From positions 7,325,103 through 7,389,102 of the forward strand of contig NC_034010.1 in assembly GCF_000346465.2 (NCBI RefSeq): a stretch of 64,000 nt of DNA, in the 5' to 3' direction. Positions 1 to 12,800 of this stretch are shown here, piece after piece. The translations under genes and the position numbers were made by a program. A model generated the notes under the pieces. The model was not told where the DNA came from. It saw only the letters and a program-made list of their open reading frames with translations, and ran no database searches. The DNA is from Prunus persica. Taxonomy: Eukaryota > Streptophyta > Magnoliopsida > Rosales > Rosaceae. Position 1 is the first letter of the stretch. Each line of letters begins with the position of its first letter.

Positions 1-2328
1 GCAGGGGCTTTTGTTTGTGAGTATGTTGGAGAGATATTAACCAACACAGAACTACATGAGCGAAATGTGGGAAGTCCTGGTAACAAGAATACATGCTACC
101 AAGTTCTACTAGATGCAGGCTGGGGTTCGAAGGGTGTCTTGAAAGATGAAGAGGTACTTTGCTTGGACGCTAACGTTTATGGAAATGTTGCGAGATTTAT
201 CAATCACAGGTGTAAACTCCGTACTCTTATATTCCCCAGCCGCTTCCTCCAACTGAGTGCTTATAATATTTATTAGATTTGTATTTCTAGACAAAGGTGA
301 TATTGCATAAGAATTATATTATTCTCTTCTATATAAATTTCAAGGTTATCTCTGACCAAAAAGTAGCTCAAGGTTATTACTTTCGTTGTATTGTTTGTCT
401 TGCTTTTCAAGTTTTCCTCTCAGGGTCTTGGATTGATCACAAGCAGTTGTAAGTTTTGGATTTGTCGGCTAGTATGAAACAATATTCTTATTCTTCTATC
501 GTTGAAAATATTTCTGCCTCTTAGAGAATTTATATCTACTTACCCTATTATGAAAGAAGTAATTTATGCCTAATATAAGTTGCATACGCATTTATATCTG
601 ATCGCACGAAGAAAATCTGATGCGCTTGGTTGCTTAACAACGATGTGTTAGTTTCATGTTGTATCAGGTATCTATATTCAGGTTTAGTAATATGAAGGGT
701 TTGTTGAATATTTCACACTTTTGATAGGTAAGCCATTTATCTACTTCTTCAAACAAAGAAACTTTTAGATTACAAAAATTCTAGGTTTAGGGGTTTGGTC
801 TTTATAGAAGAATCTACTTGACGCCACCTACAAGCATCTGTGGTGTGAACATGAGCTCATCTCTGCCACTCTGCCTCTCCAAACTCCCCAGTTTCTTTGT
901 TCAGGATTTAAGGTTAATCACAGATTGCATGCGAACTTAAAAGTTACGTAATTGTCCGCTAAGTTTGCATCTGCAGTAGACCTGTAATTTAACTTTATAC
1001 GTTAAGCTATTATCATTTGTAATAAACTTAATGAACAGTTATTAACGAGAATCATTTAAAGTAAGTGATGAAACAATATTCTTTTTCTGCTGTCATTAAA
1101 AAAAATATTCTGCCTCTTCTAGGTTTATATGTACTTACCCTATAATGCAAGAAGTAATTATAGCCTTATATAGGTTGTATCTTAACATCACAGGAAGGGA
1201 ATGTGTTGCACTTATTCCTCACGTTTTTTGAACATTTCAAACTGTTGAATAGGATGCTCTGTTGATAGGTTATACCATTTATCTACTCCTCAAACAAAGA
1301 AATTTTCAGCTTGCATCAATTCTAGGTTTAGCGATTTAGCCTTTGTATAGAAGTATTTTCTTGTCAATTGTCTAATTATTTGACTGTATTCTTTTACATG
1401 GTTTGCAGTTTCTTTATACTCAAATTAATTCAGCTGACCTTGTCTGCCTAAAATAACTGATTTGGTTTCATGACTCCCCCTATTAACATTTTAGGGGTGA
1501 ACACGAACTCATCTCCGCTACTCTGCCTATCAAAACTCCCCAATTTCTTTGTTCATTATTTAAGGTTAATCTTAGATTGCATGCATACGTCAAAGTTAAG
1601 TTATTGCCACGCGCAATAAACTTAACGAACAGTTATTATACGATCACTGATGAGCATCATTCCATTTCTGTATGCTTTATAAATTCTATATTAAGAGCCA
1701 TGTTTCTTATTGAAGCTGTCTCAATGTCATTCTGTGCCGGAATGGTTTGTGTTCTTCGATATCTTGATTGATGGGAGCAGGCTAATTTGCACCTCCTTGA
1801 ATACTTTATTTTTGTTGCTAAAATCTTCTACTGAAACGTTTTACATTTATTGGTCAGATGTTCTGATGCTACCTTGGTAGAGATCCCTGTGGAAGTGGAA
1901 ACCCCAGATCATCACTACTATCATGTATGATTTTTCAGCATTCAATGATCTCATCCCTTCGATCTTCTTTGTACTACTAGTCGAACCAATTCTTCATACA
2001 AGTAAATATGATTTCTTTTATTTATTTCATGAAGATTGCCCTTTTCACAACAAGGAAGGTTGATGCCATGGAGGAGCTGACTTGGGTAAGCGGGGGGTTC
2101 GCCAGTATATGATATGTTATTAACGTGTGTTTGGCATCATCATCCAACTTTCAAATGCCTATGCCGTTTCAGGACTATGGCATCGACTTTAATGACCGTG
2201 ATCATGATAGTGGCCGCCCCATGAAGCCCTTCCATTGTCTCTGTGGAAGCCCATTCTGTCGCGATCGTAGTGATATGAAGTGTGATGTGCGCCTACTCAC
2301 TTACGTCCGACGGCGGCGTAGAGTGTAG
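1..2328 (+). CDS. SUVR-type SET-domain histone-lysine N-methyltransferase, 3' part
   Basis: The 3' end of a spliced gene that enters from the left edge. Exons inferred from GT/AG borders and unbroken reading frame: 1-209, 1858-1924, 2035-2085, 2173-2328. The joined product covers the second half of a SET domain: FVCEYVGEIL near the start, the cofactor-binding NVARFINHRC, then VEIPVEVETPDHHYYH, ELTWDYGIDF with the catalytic-pocket tyrosine, and a post-SET zinc cluster CLCGSPFC (C-X-C-X4-C). This pattern is that of the plant SUVR1/2/4 group of nuclear Su(var)3-9-related enzymes, which methylate histone H3 lysines at silenced chromatin. The C-terminus is short and ends in an arginine-rich tail. 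The pre-SET domain and N-terminus lie outside the window, so I do not assign the exact paralog. Subgroup assignment is from memory of the family; the SET identity is seen directly. Confidence 0.9.
471..1660. repeat. Tandem duplication (about 595 bp, two copies) inside the SUVR intron
   Basis: The 1.6-kb intron between the first two SUVR exons holds two diverged head-to-tail copies, about 471-1062 and 1066-1660. Anchors in the same order in both: ATGAAACAATATTCTT (about 474 and 1068), TACTTACCCTATWATG, TCTAGGTTTAG, CTCATCTCYGC, AACTCCCCARTTTCTTTGTTC and RCAGTTATTA. The second copy lacks short blocks of the first and carries extra ones. No coding potential is visible, so this is a local segmental duplication that enlarged the intron. 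Confidence 0.8.
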
Positions 2329-3601
2329 CTTCAAGCATGATGCTCTTCATGTTTCTAACATAGGTGGAATGCTTTTTTTTTTTTAATTACTAATTTTGAA
2401 ATCAGTTCTGCTGTGCTGTCTAATTGGTAAAATGGCTCAAGCAGAATCTCCAATTTTTTCAAACATAAATTTTTCATTCCTAATCTCAGTGGATTTGGTC
2501 AAAAATGGCAAAATTCAGGTCTGACAGGGTTTATCTCTAGTTTATTTATATTAATTATTCTTCCAAAACCTATCAGGTACCCTTTTTGTATATATTTGTT
2601 ACACGCCTCATGCATAAAATTCTGTTCTTTGCTCAAGCATAAATTAATCCTGTATATAGCTCTTGGCACGGTCAAAGGTGACCAAAGGAGTACACAATCC
2701 AGTTCCACAGTCCAATTAAGGAAGCCAATGGAAGCACAAAGAAAACACAAAATACAAGCCCATCTAACACAAAAGAGGCTAACCAAGACCCAAAAAAAAA
2801 AAAAAAAAAAACAAGAGAAAAAAGACATTGTGATGGTTCGGTCCATTATTATGCAATTAGATCCACGTGGTTTGGACCTGATTCTATGAAAGTCCTTAGA
2901 GTTTTGACCTCATTCTATTTTAACACTTTAGTTTGGAGTTGATTTAGTTTCAACATCCCCAAGAATATATGCAAGGCAAGACACCCGGTACTATGAATTA
3001 GCGCATTATGAAATTGAAGCACCATTTGGATTTCAGATACAAAATATATGCAAGGCAAGGCTCATTGCATGTGGGAATTCACAACTAGCATGTACATACC
3101 AGCATCCAAAACAAGGTTACATGAAAACCATCTATATAACTTAGCTACAACTAAACTAGATGTGGTCCAAGGAATAGAACACCTAACTACAACTAAACTA
3201 AATTTCTTCATGGAACACTGGCATCGTACACCAATGGCCATAGGCCAACAGATCTTCACTTCTCTATCGCTAGCGCCTTTTGTACAGAGCCTAGATTCGA
3301 TTATTCGTTTTGGAGGTTGGCAAGGTAACTTCAAAGCAGATGAATAAGTCTTCTTTACAGACTTCATATCAGAATGAAGCTCGCTGTGTTCAACATAGAA
3401 TCATGATACAATCAGCAATCATAACTTTATTTGAGGACCATATATATCTTATTTAAATACGAAAAAAAAAAAAGATTTCTCCCAAAAAGAAGTTCATTAT
3501 ACAATTGACGAGCAGTTAGCATACAGAAGAAATACATAAGAATGAAATTATGTAAATGCTAAATTGGTAAATTGCCAAGTCTCCTAGTATGCTTACATTT
3601 G
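2329..3601. other. Convergent 3' flanks of the SUVR and FRS3-like genes
   Basis: Gene-less stretch between two genes whose stop codons face each other. It should hold both 3' untranslated regions. A 19-base A run starts near 2791, preceded by sequence with no reading frame I recognise; it could be the tail of an old retroposed fragment. Two AT-rich runs (about 2370 and 3460) are simple low-complexity sequence. I see no further gene. Confidence 0.6.
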
Positions 3602-6600
3602 TCATAGCTGCTCACGGATGTAAGCCATTGATTTCAACATGGAACCTAGTGTATCTCTGGACACTTGAAACTTGACCTCCGTTTCTCCAGAAGTTGTCTT
3701 TGTATCTTGAAGCTGAAAAACCACAATAATGTAGATACATTGAACACTAATGATGATAAAATAATAATAATTTCGTACAAAATTGGATTACTTTAGAATA
3801 ATAATGAATGTTGAATACATAGGATTCCTATGTTTGAATTTGCAGAGCCATGCATTTCTTGCTGTGTTTCCAAGCATCCTTAGTTTACTCCCAAAATTTC
3901 TAGACAGAAGCATTCCAATCCGAACAAATAGCATGAAACGCCCAACCCCTAAACTCAGAGGAAACCGAAGCCCACAAGAATGCCCAAAAGTGAACTCTGT
4001 CCCACAAATGGTCTGTATCGTCCTCCTTGCATCTTCAAAACTCCTTCTAATCCTCTCCATCCATACCACCCACAATATTGTCAACGCAGCACAGCTTCGT
4101 ATCACCATACCTCTTTTCCATCCTAAAAAACAGCTCATGAATGGGGAGGCGCCCCACCATTTGTGTGCTTCTCTATTCATTAAAAACTATTATGCTTTGA
4201 CGACAGAAAAAAGCTACAAGTTATATGGGACTTTGGTCCAATGACAATCTTTGGGGTGGTTTGGATGGAAAGGAATACAAGGACGTTTTGGGATATTGTC
4301 AGATGTGAACTGAGAAGCTGCAGTTTCTTCTTTGGTTTTTCTATTTTTTTGGGCTGGTTGTGTTGCTATTTGTGGTTGTCTATTAGTATGTTTTTGTCCT
4401 TATTTTGACCTCTGGTTCATTGTACTTCTATTTAAACCTTTCCATTACACATTTCTTCTGTTTCGTTTATTAAAGAAACCAAAATGATTTCGACAGATAT
4501 CTAAATTGTCTTCAAGGACTTAGAAAGTTTATAGTATATGTGCCTTGTCTCCTTATGATAATAATTAAAGAGTTTACAACAGACTTAGTTTGAGCACACT
4601 GTAATTCCAGCATGAAATAGAAATTCCAGTCTAATAATAAAGGAAAAAAATTTGCCACGTTCCTTTGTTAAAGAATGGTATGTATGAGCATGCAATTTTA
4701 GTCATTGACTACAAATTACCTAATGCACAGTGCGACAGACTGTAAGCATTGCTGATTCATCAAAACATCATCATTCAACTACAGCAGGACAGAAGGCATT
4801 TTAAAAGTGAACAAACGAAAAGAGTAAGAATAGCAGCAATACTATTACTACTAATGGAAATTGTTATAGTAAATATTGTTTTGATGAGTTGCATGGTTGC
4901 ACCTGCATAACCAATGCTACCTCTAAGGAACATCTGTACCTCACCCCTCTCAGTATGTTGTTCACAGCCCCAAAAAACACCCCAAGCTTAGTATTTCCTT
5001 CCTCAATACCCTCTTGGTATAGCTTTTCACACTCTAAAGTCCACTTATTTCCCCAACATTTTGCCAACAGGAAATCCATATATCCATACCTTCAGGCTCC
5101 AGCCCAGATAATTCCTGCAGCTTACTTGTTGAACTTAACCCATAATCTCTTTTGAAAGATACTCAATAGTGCACTTTACCCCCATAACCTTTAAACAGGC
5201 CTATTAATCCAGAAATCTTCAGTTACAAACTCACTCAACCACCTATACTGACTATAGATAGCTCAATTCAACTTCCTGTCACAAGTCTAACTGTGATGCC
5301 AATCCAATTGCAAAAATTACGGTGAAACCCAAGAAATTTCATTGTAAATACCTTAACACAAGGGGACAAACTGTGATGCGAACGAGATTGAAACTGTGGG
5401 TTTGCATACCTTCAAATTGATGACAGCTACTCTGTTGGCTGGTGCAGAGAGCTGCTGACTGATATAGGCCATCGATCTTAACATAGGCTCAAGTGTAACT
5501 CTTGTTAGCCTAAATTGTACCTCTGTCTCGCCTGCAGGGTTCTTGCCATAATCTTGGAGCTACAATAGACGTAAAAGAATATTAGAACAGCAAGACAGCC
5601 ATATCAACAGCAACCTAACCTTCTCCTTCTAAAAAATAAAAATTATATATATTTTTTAATTTTTAATTTTTTTATCGGCCGGGGTGGAGACTACATGATA
5701 GGGGATAGCCTTTACAGTAAAGAGCTAGTACCAGGCTATAGATGTCAGTGGTCCAAATTCAGCTATTATGCTTGAGTAAATTATTTTTATATGTAAAACG
5801 AGAAGAATAATAATTTATTTTGTTCTTAAAGGGTTCAAATGGAAACTGCATGAATATTTAAATGGTTTCCAAAAGATGCTAAATCACCTCTGAACTAAAG
5901 TCACATTAGGTTAAAGAGAAGTACTCACCTAAGTAACTTAAGTTGAGGGAAAAGTGAGGACAATGGATTCAATGATTGGATACGCAACTGTTGATAATCA
6001 ATAACACAAGGGGAAAAATTGTGCCTCACGTATCACTCAACTTAAATCACTCAGGTTGAGGAACAAGCCAGGACAATGCAATGATTGGATTTGACACAAT
6101 TCTTGAGATCAATAATTCATTGAAGTGAATCTAGCTTGTAAATGCATTGTGCCTCACTTATCCCTTAACTTAAATCCCTCATCACTTCTAATAATTAAGG
6201 TAGCATGAGAACTCTTAAGTGAAATTAAAGATAACTCAAACATACAGGATGGTAAAGTTGGAAAATTCTACACATATACAGAAGAGACATGCATACCTTC
6301 AAGTTGATAACGGCCACTTTCCCAGCTGATGTTGAATTCTTATTTTCTATGATCCATGCCATGGACTTGAAACAAGTAAGGACAACCTACATCAATAATA
6401 GAAACCATAATAAGTCAACCCTATATCTTTAGAGAAGGTATTCCAAAATAAAAAAATCTAGAGATCTCAGGTATAATGGAAAGTTGGAAACACATAGCCA
6501 CAAAAGAGGTATAAACAGAAACAAACGAAACAACTATAAACCTCCTTTAGATTCATACCGTGTTATCAGGGTGGGCACCATCAGGGTGAATAGAGACGGG

Positions 6601-8781
6601 GGCCATGCTGGGCTGATTCAAATCAGCAACAGGAACTCCTCCATCATTAAGATTAAAGCGATGTGGCAATGCTTCTTGCCAAGGCCACAACGAGGGGGCC
6701 ATTTCGCCAAGAGGCAGTGGGGATTTCTTCATATTGTCTTCTTGTATATTTCCACTAGGCTGAGAACTAGGAGGTGTGACTTTAGCAACATTTTTCTTTA
6801 CAACAGAAATCTTTTTCCCACCCTCTCGTAGAGCACTCATTGCTGCATTGTAAGTCTCCACAGCAATTGCCCCTTCCTCTGCATATTTAATGGCTTCCCG
6901 ACATAAATTGTTAAAGCGCATGTTTAGTGTTTCAATACCTTGGTTCTCTGAACTCTGTTCATCTAGTCCAACCCCAGATTTGCCATTTCTTGTCCATCGC
7001 TTCAATATGTAATGTGGTGGAAGGGTGAGAACATTTGTCACCGTGAAGACAGTCAAAATATGTCTACATAGGATACCCGAATATTCAAACATCTGACAGC
7101 TGCAGCTTGCTTTCATCTCGGAGACATTTAATGTGACTATATACGCCTTGTCATCATGTTCATATTTTGCAACCCTGTATTTACTAACCAGTCCATCACC
7201 CTCAATTTTATTTGCAGTATAAACAAAAGTTTCTACCAATTCCTCTTGAAACTTTGCGAAAACCTTTTTGGTATACAGGTTAGCTGCCTGTTGTTCCATT
7301 GGTGATGGTGTCTTCAGTACTGGTGTTGTGCACATTGTATCATAATCTGCTTCTATTTCTTTTTCTAATGAAAGTTCTAGAGCCCTTTCGTACTGCTTAA
7401 AAAACAGAGGTATACTTGTCTGTTGATTCACATAGCCATCAAAGAAAGAACTAACACCTTGGTTTGAGAAAATTGCAGCAAAGAAAGTACCACGAAAATA
7501 GACTGGGGCCCATTGCTTTCGAGCATTATACACTGCCTGCAGCCAGTCATTCCTCAGAAGATCGTATCTCTCAAGAAGGGATGCCCATGATGATTCGAAA
7601 TCCTCAATTGTCTCTGAAAAGTTGATGCAGCTATATAGCTCTCCGTATAAGGAAGGATGAGCAAGATATGTATGAGCCAGTCGTTCTTGTCCTTCTCTTA
7701 AAATATGCCACTTGCATATGCAGTGCCGCGTTTGTGGAAACACATGAGCAACTGCTACTTGTATGGCTCTATCTTGGTCTGTAGTTATAGACACAGGAAG
7801 CTTATCATTCATGGCAGAAAGCCATGTCCTAAACAGCCAAGTAAAGGAAGACTCGGACTCATCTAGAAGTAATGCACAACCAAACAATACCATCTGACCA
7901 TGATGATTTACACCAGTGAAAGGAGCAAATGGGACTTGGTACTGATTTGGTCGATACATTGTATCAAAAATTACAGCATCACCAAAGTAATTATAAGCTG
8001 TCCTAGATCTTGCATCAGTCCAAAAGACATTAGTCATTCGGTTCTCATCATCAAGTTGGATAGCATAATAGAAGCCAGGGTTTTCAGCCTGCATCTTCTT
8101 GAAATAGTTAAGAAGATTTTGAGCATCTCGTCCAAGTGTTCTCTTTCGACTAGACGGCCTTATATAGTTAACAGGCCCAAGATTCCTTGCTGGGTGACTT
8201 GGTTCTACAGGGGAGACACTCCTACCTCCACGATTGGGTTCATAAGAGACATGATTACCCTCTGTGGCAAAGTAAACATCAGTAGTGGCATCCAAAGTCT
8301 CAGCTGCATTCTTTGTAGCACCAGCAAAGTGCCTACGGGGTCGAAGGTAATGGACCTTACTAGGACTTACCATAGAATGGTTGTGGTCCTCAACAAACTT
8401 TGTCGCAACCCAACTGTTTGCACCCTTTCTCTCTATACGTAGCATGGCATTGCAGCTTTCTACGTTCTTTCTTTTGAATACCTCTCTCGAACATGCAAAG
8501 TCCCATGTCACAATTGGTCCATCAGGCTTAGTACGACTGAACTGACCAACATGGGTGCTAAAACCTACATGCCTGGAATATGCATCATAAAGAGTCTTGG
8601 CAGCCTCCTCTGATTCGAATTCCATTCCCACATGTGGCTTAGTATTCCCATCATCCTGAATACTTATTTCCCTCCCTGTAAAATTTTGATTTACATTCTG
8701 CTTTTCACCTGGTTCAGTGTTTTCTTCCATGTGATGTTCCATGTTTTCCCCCTCAACATCTACCACCACTTCAGTGTCCAT
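3602..8781 (-). CDS. FRS3: FAR1-related sequence (FRS3-like) transcription factor
   Basis: Four coding exons on the minus strand, inferred from GT/AG borders and frame: 8781-6559, 6386-6297, 5559-5410 and 3712-3602, giving 857 residues. Domains in order: an N-terminal FAR1-type zinc-finger DNA-binding region (about 52-140; cysteines in DFACS and ESCNAM, then EDHNHS), a MULE-transposase-like core (about 265-365, with VIFDTMY and TTDQDRAI), and a SWIM zinc finger ([15 protein letters not shown], about 575). This is the domesticated-transposase family of FHY3/FAR1, nuclear regulators of light signalling and development. The C-terminus carries two copies of an LQD...EVxFQ...LxSMAYI module, which I recall from Arabidopsis FRS3 (At2g27110); orthology is from memory. 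Each C-terminal exon starts and ends in phase 0 after VAVINLK. The product ends at IREQL, probably a little shorter than Arabidopsis. Introns 1-3 contain repeats and LINE scraps, but all exons read through. Confidence 0.92.
3788..4180 (-). mobile_element. LINE 3'-end fragment, minus orientation, in the last FRS3-like intron
   Basis: An open frame on the minus strand includes [17 protein letters not shown], the tryptophan/arginine-rich block found near the C-terminus of plant L1-type LINE reverse transcriptase proteins after the zf-RVT domain. No RT core is present. It lies wholly inside the intron between FRS3-like coding exons 3 and 4, in the same orientation as the gene. Reading as a decayed 5'-truncated LINE is an inference from this motif. 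Confidence 0.55.
4228..4475 (+). mobile_element. LINE 3'-end fragment, plus orientation, inverted relative to its neighbour
   Basis: On the plus strand one frame reads [20 protein letters not shown], the same LINE C-terminal block as in the adjacent minus-strand fragment. It is followed by a hydrophobic tail, a stop and 3'-UTR-like sequence ending near TTAAAGAAACCAAAATG. The two fragments form an imperfect inverted pair about 100 bp apart inside one intron, from two insertions or one rearranged insertion. Confidence 0.5.
5905..6195. repeat. Direct and inverted repeat cluster in FRS3-like intron 2
   Basis: The motif GTGCCTCAC followed by TATC and an AACTTAAATC block occurs at about 6023 and 6149. 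Its approximate reverse complement, CTTAAGTTGAGGGAAAAGTGAGG, lies at about 5937. GGACAATG...CAATGATTGGAT occurs at about 5958 and 6071. The unit resembles a decayed MITE or internally duplicated insertion. No coding frame and no clean target-site duplication are seen. Confidence 0.45.
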
Positions 8782-9850
8782 GACAGTTTTCTGAAAGATA
8801 TGAACAACTATATCATTCCTTTTGGGCTGACTATGAAGAGTTCCTCATGGCTATCCCCACCGAAGCGTCAATAAAACAAGCTGATTAAGTATACAAAAAT
8901 ATCTATGAACTAGAGCTAACTATTATATAAAAAGTTCAAACAAAAAAAAAGAAAAAAGATTACCGAGATCCACAAGGCAAGGTGTAAGTGGTTGTTCACC
9001 AATACCCTGCTCAGAAACACTCAATGGAAGGAGAAGAGCAAAAACCTAGCTGGAAATAACCAAACTTCAAGAAATATACTGATGAATACTTCATGTTGCG
9101 CAATCCAATTTTACGTTTCCACGTGTTTAACATGAATTCTTGCCAATGTACCATTTCTAACATGACATGATCATAACACAATTTGAGAAGGACTTGAGGT
9201 GCTGCATTGCATACCTTTGTATGATCTTAGAAGTGCCAAAATCTTTGTTTAATATTTTGTTTAAAAATTAAAAAATGTTCGGGTCGTTAGAGTAGTTCCT
9301 GATTTCTTTGGGTTACAGAAAAGAAAATTCAATAACAAAGGAAGAAAAAGAGAAAGCCATTCAGCATAATTCATTTCTTTTTTGTTAAGTTTAAACTAAT
9401 TCGTAACATTTGGAAACCACACAACAGAGTACCACTTTTCTATTTCTTCTTTACCCAAAACTATGACAACTGCATAATTCCCATCAGCATTAAAACCACT
9501 CACCATACAACCATCAAACAATATCCCAACCCGTGTTTTCCATTTCCAAAATTAAATTAACATTCACTTCTGTAATCAGTTCAAGAACTCAGAATGTTGT
9601 TAAAACCAAACAAAAGGCTTTCAACAAAATGGGATCAAATGGAGCAAAGAAATATGCATAAAAAGTAAAGCCTCACCTGGTTTCTTCAAGCCTCAATTTC
9701 CGATTGGGAATCCAAGTGCCATTGTGGTTTCAGTGTTCAGAGCATGTGTTTTAGGGTTTGTCAATTTGGGGGTAAGTGAGAGTTCACGAGCATAGAGCTC
9801 CAACTTTTGTTCTGAAGGAGTAGCCGAGTGGCTCAGTCTGAGTGCATATA
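8782..9850 (-). other. Probable spliced 5' untranslated region of the FRS3-like gene
   Basis: Upstream of the start codon at 8781 the minus strand shows splice-like borders: a donor at about 9677 (CAG|GTGAGG), a small candidate non-coding exon at 9006-8964 (CAG| acceptor, CG|GTAATC donor), and an acceptor before 8880 (or alternatively just before the ATG, near 8790). An exon from about 9850 to 9677 is rich in A and C, as leader exons often are. Non-coding exons are hard to prove by eye; transcript reads would decide. Confidence 0.45.
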
Positions 9851-12800
9851 CCCCCAAACCGAAACCCAGACCCAGAAAAGAGGCTGTCGTCTTCGTCTCT
9901 ACCTTAATTTTCTTTTTTACTTTTTTTCGGTTGACATTTTCACTCTCCAAATTTTTCTTTTTTACTGTTTCGTAATTATGACGTGTACGTAAGGTGCACG
10001 TGCAACTGAGTTGCCAACTTGGGGAGTCTAGATCTTCTGTTCTTATTTTCCTTATGCCCTCTTTGTATGCTTTCTCAAACATATATATCGATGATAATTT
10101 ACGTATTTATTCATGTGATGATATCGTAGTTTTTACGATTTTTCCGCGAATTTATCTAGGTGATATTTCGCAACACTCAAAGTTTGAACTTGGTTATTTC
10201 TTGCTAAAACTATCGAAATTTTCCCAATATCTCACGAGAATTTCATCAAATTTTCGCGCATATATGCTAATAACTTGACAACAATCTAACTCGCTTGAAA
10301 TTTCGAAAAAATTCGACATACCATTTAATGCTAACAGCAGATTATCCACCTAGGCGGATGATTTTTTTGTGTAATTTCCTTATTTCTGTTAAATTTATCC
10401 ACACCAATTATATGATTTTGTCTTACAAAATATTTCTCACAATTTCCTTTATATCTCTTACTACATAAAAAATACCTCTAGTTGAAGGTATTCGTAAAAT
10501 ACTTAAATAAAACTCTTAATATTTCTCAGCGAGCATTATATGCAATCTTAGTCACATAAATCCACCATATAATTAAGTTTTATCAATTTCTTTGGTTAAA
10601 TTGTTAGATAATTGTTTAAACAAGAATGTCTCTAGTTTTTGTTCAAAATCTCCACATTTAAAAAATAATAATTTTATTGGCTTTTCATCAATTTTAACAA
10701 TATTGATACATTCTTGATATTTTCATTGATATTTCCGCATTTTTGGACCACCGATATTTTTCAAATTCCTGATATTTAATTCCTTAATTAAACCTGAGAA
10801 GAAGAAGAAGAAGCAACAGACGGATGAAGAAGAGGAAGCAGCTACAGCTAAAATGAATTGTATGCAATGAGGGGTGAAGAGAATCTAGAATGGACAACTG
10901 AGATTTTTCTATAAAAAAATTTTGGATGGCCAAGATTAATCTGTTAGTTGAGTCAATAGTCAGCAGTCAATATACGATCAACACAATGAATAGCTGAGAT
11001 TCAACAGTCAAAAGTCAACATAAATGGATGACTTGGATGAGTTGGGTAGGTGACTCAACAGTCAGCATTCCACATTCAACCGTCACTATCTAATCATCAC
11101 TAATTCGCCACATGGCACCTGATCACCCTTTAACAAATCTGGTCATGCCACATGGTGCAATGTTACTGCCTTGTAACTGCCGTGCAAGAACCAAATGGAC
11201 GCTCCAGATTGCACCACGTGTCACTTCTTAAAAAATTAATTATTATTTCTATTTTCTAATACTTGAAAAATTCACCAAAAATAGCTCTGGACTCTAAAAA
11301 ATTCTACTGACTCATAATCACGTTTAGGGGTAGGCATCAATCTAGCCGATCCGATTAATTCGGCCAAACTGATTATATTGGTTTAGTTTGGTTTGGTTTT
11401 GACTAAAGAAAAAGTCAACTGTTTGAAAAACTGAATTGAACTGGTTTGGTTTGGTTCAACTGCGGTTTGGGAGTTTTGTAAACAGTCCTAAACCAAACCA
11501 GACTGATTAAAAATGAATTTATTATTTGTTTAATTTAATTTGCATGTGGCAAGGCTTGAATGGGTATTTAAAAAGTGTACCATGTACCCTTTGGCACCTG
11601 ATTGGACTCCAAAACTAAAACTCATAGACTACTCTATCTGACCTCTCTCATTCCTTAATTTCCTAACCCTAGCTGCAACTCCCTCTCCCTCTCAAGCTCT
11701 CACTCTCGTTCTCGTTCAACCTCAAAGCTCAACTCCATCATTGACCACCATGTTCAACCTCAAAGCTCAACTCCTCCTGCTCCTCCTCCTTCATCTATAG
11801 ATTCTACTGCACCCACTTCCATCAAGAAAGCCAGAGGCTGACCACCTAGTTCTACTAAGAAGCAACTATTGGATGCTTTGGGTAAAGCTTTTTTCTTTTT
11901 ATTATTCTAAATGGGTTTTCCTTGAATCCTTTGAATCTTATTGGGTTGCTTTAATTTTTTGTGGGTTGTGTTTTAAATTTGCATTGTTATGTGTCTTTGA
12001 TATTGCAATTGTTTTTCTTTGTGTTTACCCTTGTTTGCCGCATGGTGATTTTTCAATGTTTGAGTGAGTCGTTGGGTTTTAATTTAAGGCAATAGTGGCT
12101 TTGACTTATTCACATATCAGGATCAACTAAGTTCTATTTTTATGTACTTATAAACCTCAGTCAAACAAAGGGAGAAGACATACATCATCAGACACACAAA
12201 CCTATTTTTCGTCTTGCATTTTTTCCCTTAGACTTAGGATTTTACTTTTCAAGCACTTAGTGTAGCGAGTTCTTCCTTTTCTTAGTGTAAGTTTAGTTTC
12301 TTGCAATTTACATTATATTATCTTTTAAATTCAAGTCTATGTCAATTGCTTTACTTTTCATTGTTATAGCATTTTCATTAAGTTTAATTTCAAGTATAAT
12401 TTAGTTTATCATTCTTATTTCATTCTTGCTTTATTTTACGTTTATGTAATACCCCAAAAAATTAAAGGTGGACTTTCATATTTCAGTGAGAATAGTATTA
12501 TAGTGAAGAATGATTATTGGTATTTTATCAACTGATTTTGGATTGAGAGTATTGGATTAAGTGTGTTTAATTTCAAGTTGGACAACAATGCCCTTACATA
12601 ACATTTTGTGAATTTTTCAAAGACATTAAAGACATTGAAGTGAGACAATTATGATTCTTAGGTAAGATTGTAGTAGTCGACTCAACGAACATGTAGGAAA
12701 TCATTTTTTAATTTTGGGCCAAAATGACCAAAATACCCTATATGTGAAAATTACCAAAATACCCTTGTAGAAAAAAGAAAAAGAAAAAAAAAGAGGAATG

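Noticed and set aside
2499..2889. Open frames on both strands around the A run at 2791
   Set aside because: Homopolymer-driven, no protein features; better read as 3'-flanking repeat sequence.
4864..5155. Small ORFs on both strands within an FRS3-like intron
   Set aside because: Intronic, short and without recognisable domains; no splice-compatible continuation.
7900..8442. 180-codon plus-strand open frame
   Set aside because: Shadow of the FRS3-like exon 1 on the opposite strand; no protein-like motif.
9822..9860. tRNA-like string GTAGCCGAGTGGCTCAG resembling a tRNA-Leu/Ser D-arm
   Set aside because: The rest of the cloverleaf (anticodon arm, TTCRA box, acceptor pairing) cannot be found downstream; it lies in the probable 5' leader of the FRS3-like gene and is most likely chance.
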